A stretch of 64,000 nt of DNA from Ceratobasidium sp. AG-K (Eukaryota; Basidiomycota; Agaricomycetes; Cantharellales; Ceratobasidiaceae). Below, piece by piece: positions 57,166-64,000 of this stretch. The position numbers and the translations under genes were made by a program. Numbering within the stretch: position 1 is the stretch's first letter; each line of letters begins with the position of its first letter. A model generated the notes under the pieces. It was not told the origin of the DNA and did not search any database. It saw only the letters and a list, made by a program, of their open reading frames with translations. Where the stretch lies: contig JAWNGF010000005.1 in assembly GCA_037039685.1 (NCBI GenBank), positions 2,666,001 through 2,730,000 on the forward strand, written 5' to 3'.

Positions 57166-58352
57166 ATGGTTTCTGCTTTTCTAGTTGCACCGCTCTTTGT
57201 GACGATTGTTGCCGCGCGCAACTTTACGGTCACTAATGCATGCCCTTTCACCGTTTGGCCAGCCATATTCACCGACCCAACCAAAGGGAGTGCTTTTCCA
57301 GTTGTAGAGAACGGATGGGAAGCTCCTTCGGGAAGCTCAAGGTCATTCGCCGTTCCTGGTAGGTTTTCGATTTGTATAATCCGGGTTCTAAGCCTCACGA
57401 TATTATTTTTCTAGATAACTGGGCGGCAGGGAGAATATGGGGGAGGCGAGCGTGCGATTTCTCCAGCACCCAAAGTCCTCAAAGCTGCCTTACTGGAGGT
57501 GAGTCCAATATGTTTCGTCTGAGGTAGCAAGGTCTACAACGGAATATAGGTTGCGAAGGAGGATTGGTCTGTACCCAGCGGGGTGCTCCTCCCGCGACCG
57601 TAGCGGAATGGACGCTCTCACCTACAGATGATGCGCAGGACTATTACGACGGTAAAATCATGTTACACATAGGATGTTTACATCGATTGATTTTTCTGAA
57701 TAGTCTCGCTGGTGGATGGCGCAAACCTCCCCTTGAGGATTACGAATAACAAAGATTGTGCAGTCGCAGAATGTCCAATAGATCTAGCTGCCACATGTGC
57801 GTCTGTCAAGGTGAACACGCTCGTGGATAAATACTAAAGTATTGCAGGCCCCGATCCCCTGAAAGGACCATACGATTCGACTGGCTTGCCCATTGGGTGC
57901 AAGGTTCGTGTCCACAAAAATAAATAAAAACAACCCAATTTGGCAAATTGCTTACGGCGTTCTTCAGACATCGTGCCTGGCAAACTTGGACGGGAATACA
58001 GGGAATTCATCCAACTGCTGCAGGTCGGTGCGGTCGCATCCATGTGGTGATTTTGCTAATATTTCTTGTTAGCGGTTCCTTTGGCTCTCCGGAAACGTGC
58101 CCATCAAGCGGTGTCGCTTTTTACGATTTCTTTAGTACGTGTGCGCGTAAAACACCTGAAATTCATGCTAAGCGAACGGTGCAGAAGGAAACTGTCCGAA
58201 TTCTTGGGCGTATACCTTTGACGAGTCGAGCGGAAACGCACTGAAGACTTGTTCAGGTGCAAATAAAGCAGACTGTAAGCTATCAAGTTGCCCCCCAAGG
58301 AGCATACCAACTGACAACCATTTACGTAGACATACTTACATTCTGCCCCTGA
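57166..58352 (+). CDS. Secreted thaumatin-like protein
   Basis: Thaumatin/PR-5 family; fungal members act on cell-wall beta-glucans or have unknown surface roles. Signal peptide MVSAFLVAPLFVTIVAA, then the family opening RNFTVTNACPFTVWPAIFT. Exons: 57166-57358, 57415-57498, then from 57550. Conserved segments in order: GRIWGRRACDFS, GGCEGGLVCTQRG, VAEWTLSPTDDAQDYYDVSL, VDGANLPLRITNNKDCA, GLPIGCKTSCLANLDGN, ETCPSSGVAFYDFF, GNCPNSWAYTFDESSGNAL, KTC, ending YILTFCP at the stop 58350-58352. Seven introns of about 50-60 nt are inferred from frame and family continuity. Acidic residues of the cleft (DDAQDYYDVSLVDG region) are present. Confidence 0.92.
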
Positions 58353-59651
58353 TGAATTGCTGGATAAACGGACTTGTGTTATTTGAATAATCAAAGTACA
58401 TTTGGACTGGACACCCGACCTGTTGACCCGTTGACTCGTTCTGTACTGTATATAACCGAAATTATTTCAATTTCTAACCCATAGTCAAACATCCACCAAT
58501 AACGAACCTTGAGCTCACGGCATTCAGAGTTCGTGACTCCTGGTCGGGGACTGAGTTCGGATAAATTTGCCGCGTCCGCGCGCCTGTCCCGGTCGGAATG
58601 ACGCGTTGTAGCCAAGCCACACGCGCCACCTTGATGGCCGAGTTGGCATTTCGGGGTGGAGAAGATCTAGTATGCGAATATTTCGAAAGCGTTTAGTTTA
58701 CTCCGGTGTTATTGCGGCGTGCCAAAAACGAAAGATGTGCTCCTGTGAAGACGCATTATCCACCCCCCACCTGCTAGAACATGGTCGCGCTGGTCAACGT
58801 AAGGTGGGTTCACCACGGGGCGCGGTCTTGCAGGACGTAAGCAAACAAATTCACAACCGGCACATCCGAAATTCCAAAACAATTATTCGATCAAGAACCA
58901 CCCGTTTGATTCTGTAAAATTAGAACAGACAGCGAACCGAGTAAGGGTTACATTCCGGCAAACCCGTTCAGCAACCTCGCTCAGAACACATAGCTTGCAG
59001 TTGCTCTAAAATGTGAGGGTAAGACAAGGCCCGAGTATGTGCGGGCGATGCGACGCCCAACCGACGATCCTCCTGAGTTCTGGCGTGAACCGTTCCATGC
59101 CAGAAGCGCAATGTGATCTGGTACGACACAATTGTTTGGTTCGATAGGAACAAAGCGGCGTTTTGGATGCGGGGAGGTTGGAGAAGCATCGGGCGGCGTG
59201 TGGGCCATGCGGTCGCAGGACCAAACCAAGCCTCTTGGGTGGTGAAGTGTCGGCAGAGCTGACACTGAAGATGCTCTCCAACATGCCCGCATGACATTCG
59301 ACGAACATTCTGCTCTGCTCGCCGCCGGACGCCATCAAGGGGAAGCGTGGACCCGTGGGACCTGACTAGACGTCAACCGGTTATGTACAACAAACGCCGT
59401 TTCATCCACTTTTGAATTCGTGCCTTGTGGATTTGCGTCGAATCCCCGCTGCCAAGGTGGAATGTCCCTAAAAAGGCTAATGAGGCCGTAATGTCTGACA
59501 TGCCGAGTTCGGGATTTCTTCCCGGACTTGGCGGGGTTCCTTGGTTATATTTGGCCACTCCGCGCGGTGGTCAGGCAGCGTTCTTTTCCTCTCTCCTCCG
59601 CCTCACACTCTCTCGTTTGTCTACACTCGTTGCACGTTCGTATTTTTCGGC
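58353..59651. other. Intergenic, no supported gene
   Basis: About 1.3 kb. Overlapping minus-strand frames at 58968-59338 reach 110 codons but show no domain or splice logic. Confidence 0.4.
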
Positions 59652-60390
59652 ATGTTTGTCAAGGCTCTTATTGTTTCTGCGTTGGCCTCGGGTGAGTTGG
59701 ACGGAACTGAATTTGGTATCAGACGCGTGTCTGACACTATTACAGCTGCCTTTGCTACCGAGTGCGCCCGCACTTACACCGTGAAGGAGGGCGACTGGTG
59801 CGATAGCATCAGCCGTGCCAACAATGCCTCGACCTACCAACTCTCGACTGTCAACGCTGACAAGATTAACGACGCGTGCACCAACCTTGAGGTTGGCCAG
59901 GAGCTGTGCCTTGGCACCAAGGGACAGGACTGCACTTACACCCACAATGTTGGTAAGTAGTCGTATTCGATTTGTACATGTGCTAGTTGCTGACCTTGCT
60001 GCTAGTTGCTGGTGATAGCTGCGAAAAGCTCTTCCAGGTCTACAGCCTCAACGCTACCATGCTCTACGCGAACAACCCGCAGATTGACGAGTACTGCAGC
60101 AACATCTACATTGGCGAGGTTCTCTGCGTAGCCAACACTTACGCTGCCCCGTTGAGGTCCCCGAACGCCAGATTGGTCAGCCAGACGGCACCCCCGCTGG
60201 CCCTCCCGCGCCTACCCCTTACCCCGAGGCCAAGCAGAAGGCGTACACCCCGGAGCCCCCCGCGAACAACAACAACAACAACGAGCCCGCCGCCTCGCCT
60301 GCTCCTGCCGCCCCTGAGACTGAGGACGAGGACGATGACTCGAGCCTTCCCTTGTGCGAGGACCCCGATGATGATGGCTACGCGTACTAG
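59652..60390 (+). CDS. Secreted protein with two LysM domains (one-base frameshift in tail)
   Basis: LysM modules bind chitin or related glycans; secreted fungal LysM proteins often shield hyphae or mask chitin. Exons: 59652-59691, 59746-59952, 60006-60390. Signal peptide MFVKALIVSALASAAFA. LysM 1: RTYTVKEGDWCDSISRANNA to LEVGQELCLG. LysM 2: YTHNVVAGDSCEKLFQVYSL to NIYIGEVLCV. After NTYAAP the frame is broken: with one more base at the C run 60147-60150, the sequence reads on as an acidic Pro/Asn-rich tail with a run of six Asn and ending PDDDGYAY at 60390. Read literally, the frame becomes Arg/Pro-rich and ends at 60448. Coding length to 60390 is one base short of a multiple of three. Deletion or assembly error cannot be told apart here. 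Confidence 0.87.
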
Positions 60391-61070
60391 GCGTCCATCG
60401 TATCTTGATTTTATCTATACCTTCCTTGTGCCTGTTCGTTTATCCTAATGTTGTTTTGCTCCGGTGTTGTATGGGGGTTGCCTGGAATAGAAAACTATAA
60501 TAGACCAAATTCTACGTCATTTGTGTGCCCAGTTGTTGATTGAATGTCCTCGGTCAATGATAGGGATAGTACCTCGAAGGAAACATTGATTTGTATGGAG
60601 ATGCGAAAGATGTCTCCTTGGGAACGCGGTCACGTGGACGGGTTGGACCGCTCATCTCGACGATAACACTTGAATTTCGCCAACGTCGAGTCTCGCCGCG
60701 CACACTCTATCAAAATAATATCAAGTCTGTTTGAAGTGATCAAAATGCCTGACCAGTTTGACACTTCGACATCCTTGTCCCAGCCTAGCAACTGATACGG
60801 TCGTCAAATCGACGCACTATCCGACCTCATTTGTAATCCGACCTCGACCTCGAAGGCGGGTGTTGCAACAAAAGGCATGCTCGTTGCCTTTGGCCTCTTG
60901 CGCCCAGACGTAACGCGCGCATCGCGTACATTCTGCACTGCACTATTGAGTGTGGGCTATAATCCTCGACTTGTTGAGGACGTTTAAAATGCCTTGTCTG
61001 TTCATCGACAATCATAGGACGTCACTTTGCTTTTCTTCTCTTTATTTTGTGTTACACGCGTGCTCTGGCC
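60391..61070. other. Intergenic
   Basis: About 680 bp without a supported gene; separates the LysM gene from the RTA1-like gene on the same strand. Confidence 0.4.
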
Positions 61071-62426
61071 ATGCGTTCTTCATTCTCTCGTTCGGTTGTT
61101 TATCTAGTTCTCGGTCTGCTAGTTCAGAGTTTATGTGTTCTTGGACAGGAGGCCTCTGCGGATGCTGATGCGCGTGAGTAACTTACCGGGTCGCTTGACC
61201 CAGACTCACCTCACTCTACCAGCTCTAAAATACATCCCAAACGAGCCGCTTGCGATAGTGGCTGGCTCCGTCTACATCGCCACTGCAATCGGGTTCCTCA
61301 TATGGAGTGTATGGTACAGGGGTTATTATATGGTTACCATCATCGCTGGTGCGGTAGGTTATGCACTGGGACTGTTCCTTCGGATTCGTAAGTTCTCTTT
61401 ACATTATTGCAGGATGGGGCTGAGTTGGGTGTAGGATATGCCGAGGATCCTACGAGCGCCCCGACATTCAATGCGATGGACTTGTTTCTACTGTTGTCAC
61501 CGTGTGGGTTTATCGCTGGAGTAGGGTCATTTCATTCTGTTACGAGAGCAGATGTTAATCAAACTTTATGAACTAGGCCATAATGATACTCACGCCTCTC
61601 GCGACCTATCTTGAAGCTGTGGACTTTCTGGTCATTAAGCCTGGGCTGATGACAAAGGGTTTCTTGGTACGTTACTTACCCTCGATACTGAAGAAATGAA
61701 CTGATTGTATGCGCCCAAGTTTCACGAGTTTGGTGAGCAGCCTACCTAACATCTCGTGCCTGTTCTAATCATGGATCCAGTCGCCTTTTTGGCACAAGGA
61801 ACTGGAAGTGCAATGAGCATTTCAGCCAACATTGATATAAAGTCTCTCGGTGCCAAGGTACTTTGTCCTTCCCTGGAGGCTGCCTCCAATTTCTAACACT
61901 TGCGGTAGATCCTAATCAGCGGTCTTGCCCTTCAAACCATCTCCCTAACCGCATTCACAACCATATATGCTATATTCGTATTCCGCCTGCGGAAGTACCG
62001 CAAAGAAGAATGGTCTAATCGTCCAAACGGAATCCTGAAGCATTGGCTCGCGTTAGTCATGATCCTCGGAGTGGGTTTGCAGAATCTCAGCGTACGTCTC
62101 TCCCCGATTGCATAAAACTAGGGACCCAGCTGATTGTGGGCTAGATTCGCGGAGGGTAAAGGATGCTAGTCACTATGCAAGGCCTGAATGGGTTCTGAGC
62201 AGCACAGAGCAGTATTTCTACACCGCCGAGTGTATAACGCTCTGGGGTGCGATCAGGTTGGTTTCCGTGCCGCTTCGGTTTAATGATCCTGCCTAACTTT
62301 CTGAGCGCTTTTAGTTCGTTCCTGGTAGTCTGGCCACCCAAGTACCTTGCCATGCCTAGGCCCGTGGCCAAGGGGGGTCCCGAGGCGGCGAGCGTGGCTT
62401 CGTTTTATTCCGGGCCACGCAGTTGA
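61071..62426 (+). CDS. RTA1-like multi-pass membrane protein (possible frameshift before last helix)
   Basis: RTA1/RSB1 family of seven-helix membrane proteins, associated with lipid export and stress tolerance. Start at 61071 with signal-anchor MRSSFSRSVVYLVLGLLVQS. Exons: 61071-61173, 61223-61387, 61435-61520, 61577-61666, 61720-61732 (13-nt micro-exon, FHEF), 61781-61857, 61909-62091, 62145-62256, 62315-62426. Family motifs: LKYIPNEPLAIVAGSVYIA, LAQGTGSAM followed by LGAKILISGLALQ, FRLRKYRKEEWSNRP. After QNLS the 62145 exon reads IRGG-stop. One additional base would give IRRRVKDASHYARPEW and EQYFYTAECITLW, the normal final section. A weaker donor at about 62080 (GTTTGC) would also restore frame but drop part of a helix. 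Confidence 0.82.
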
Positions 62427-62829
62427 GTGGCCATTTCTATAGAAAGTGCATGATTATTTGTATTGGAATATGGTCATTGAGCGTGGTTTATGTTTCTGCG
62501 TTACGGGAAAGTTTATAGTGCTACTGCACGGAAAACGAGGATCGCATGCAGGGCTTAGCTTGGCGCGCATATATGTAGCTCTCAATCCCAGTTGCTGTGT
62601 TTTGTAATCATCTGTGTGCATATACCACCAAGGTGTAGCGATATATCACTTGGGCTATAGATCAGAAGGGAGTGAGCTAAAGGGACTGAGTTTTGGTAGC
62701 CCCGCCCTTCACGGGACACGAAACACGAGGGTACTCTATAATTACAAAAGCGTACGGACGTTTCCACAAACTCACAGAACCAATTGAATTCAAGCGAATA
62801 GGGAACAGTCATCATACACAGTACAGAAA
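62427..62829. other. Intergenic between convergent genes
   Basis: About 400 bp with two 3' ends; nothing else recognised. Confidence 0.4.
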
Positions 62830-64000
62830 TTATGCGGGCACATAACATTCAGTCCACGATTCACCTATTTTGGCATCTTCAAAATTGATCGAAACTGAAC
62901 CGTGTCTGGACATCAGGAGCGTGTTTCTTGGCATCAAAAGGCACCCGCGGAGGTCGGGCATAACCCAAAAGAGAAGATGGCCATGCTCGTTCACGGCCCA
63001 TCCGTGCTCGTCGACAAACCAGGTGGAGGGGACGCTAACGGTAGCTGGGGAACCGGAAGTAGGAATTATAGTCGTTGACTGCGGAGGGTCGATCGGAGTG
63101 ACGTTCCCTGGCGGGTCGCCTCGGACCTTCCAGACACGAATAGCATGATCAGCACCGCTAGACACGAGATATTCACTCTCAGGTGAGAAGGCGACCGATT
63201 GGACTGAGTCGGTGTGCCCCTTGAGATGTAGAACCATGTCCCCACTGTGAGCGTCCCACACGCGAATGGTCTTGTCGTCGGAACCCGAAGCGATGTATTT
63301 GCCGTCGGGCGAAACCGAGATCGAGTTGAGCCAGCCAACGTGTCCTTCGAGTGGACCCAGGGCTATCTGTCCACTCTTTGCATCCCACACGAGGACCGTC
63401 ATGTCGTTAGAGCCAGTGATAATTCGGTACCGTCGGGTGAGAATGCGATAGAAGTTACCCAGTCAATATAACCTTCGAGTGGCCCGAGCACCTTCTGACA
63501 GGTTTGCACATCCCACATAATGACATTCGAGTCGATACCGCCAGAGGCGATATATTTCCCGTCGGGCGAGAAAGCGACTGAGTTGACCGGTTTGGTATGC
63601 CCTTCAATAGGCCCCCGTATCATCTCTCCCGTCTGCGTGTCCCAGAAGCGAACCAAGCCGTCACTGTGGCCAGAGGCAAGATATTTGCCGTCTGGTGCAT
63701 ATACAACCGACTCGACCCAGCTACCGTGTCCTTCAAGCGGCCCAACTGCGGTGGACCCGTTTTGCACGTCCCAAATACGTATCGTATAATCGTAAGCGCC
63801 AGAAGCAAGATACTTGCCATCTGGAGAGAAGACCACCGATTTGACCCAGTACCAATGGTCTGTGAGTGGGCCTAGCGATATGTGACCGCTTTGTGCATCC
63901 CAGATGTAGATTTTATGGTCATAGGAGCCGGAGGCAATGAGCTTGCCGTGGGAGAAAACGCAACTGAGGCAACTAATTCGCTATGTCCTTCGAGTGGTTC
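62830..64000 (-). pseudogene. WD40 repeat protein, 3' part, two one-base frameshifts (5' end outside window)
   Basis: C-terminal part of a protein of the NACHT-WD40 type; the N-terminus is beyond 64000, so a NACHT domain is presumed, not seen. Seven WD40 repeats are visible (VVFSPDGKYLASGAYDYTI; VRFWDTQTGE; IRVWDAHSGD). Frame is lost near 63950 (FSPDGKLIAS pattern, one base short) and near 63425 (FSPDGT, then resumes at IITGSND). Both are single missing bases inside repeats otherwise well conserved. The tail WAVNEHGHLLFWVMPDLRGC to ESWTECYVPA is the same module found at the ends of the NACHT loci at 3.5-6.1 and 16.6-21.4 kb. It may be a recent pseudogene or an assembly artefact. Confidence 0.8.

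Noticed and set aside
58968..59338. Three overlapping minus-strand frames of 103-110 codons
   Set aside because: Mutually overlapping in all registers with no motif; probably low stop density by chance.

Overview
The window is nuclear DNA of a filamentous basidiomycete. Genes carry many 45-65 nt GT-AG introns. The gene families fit an agaricomycete: NACHT-WD40 proteins with a shared C-terminal tail, a CYP63-like P450, TKL-type kinases, Tnp2-type transposase and a chromodomain Ty3/gypsy element. The combination resembles Rhizoctonia/Ceratobasidiaceae (inference from family resemblance only).

Layout. 0-6.1 kb: 5' part of a P450 (minus), then a decayed NACHT-WD40 pseudogene (plus) that has lost its whole WD40 domain. 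6.2-16.4 kb: a CACTA/Tnp2-like DNA transposon with about 69-bp terminal inverted repeats and a 3-bp target duplication. It holds a broken transposase N-terminus and an antisense charged/coiled-coil gene. A 6,956-bp Ty3/gypsy retrotransposon (415-bp LTRs, 5-bp target duplication) is nested inside it. The retroelement carries an 11-nt primer-binding site complementary to the predicted 5' end of its own transcript, the Tf1/sushi self-priming layout. Nearly all visible decay in both elements is CpG transition, including TGA stops explainable as former CGA.

16.6-21.4 kb: an intact six-exon NACHT gene with 14 WD40 repeats (1,500 codons). 23.9-27.3 kb: an unrecognised secreted-type gene and a degraded tandem copy. 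28.3-33.7 kb: tandem TmpA-like membrane oxidoreductases, each with a frameshift near the N-terminus.

36-62.4 kb is mostly housekeeping: a small single-pass membrane protein, an RGS/transmembrane (Rax1-like) protein, Mediator subunit 8, a small glycine-rich protein, a TKL kinase, TFIIH subunit Tfb5 (67 aa), complex I NDUFA2, a two-HMG-box mitochondrial protein, C-4 sterol methyl oxidase (ERG25), a Thr/Pro-rich secreted protein, ribose-5-phosphate isomerase, Pex19, a thaumatin-like protein, a two-LysM secreted protein and an RTA1-like protein. 62.8-64 kb: the 3' end of a third WD40 gene with the same tail as the NACHT proteins, damaged by two frameshifts.

Exon structures were read by eye from splice signals, frame continuity and homology. 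For 13 genes the exon lengths add up to an exact multiple of three. No tRNA, rRNA or CRISPR was recognised. Single-base losses recur in several otherwise intact genes (28-34 kb and 60-64 kb), so residual assembly indels should be excluded before those genes are called pseudogenes.
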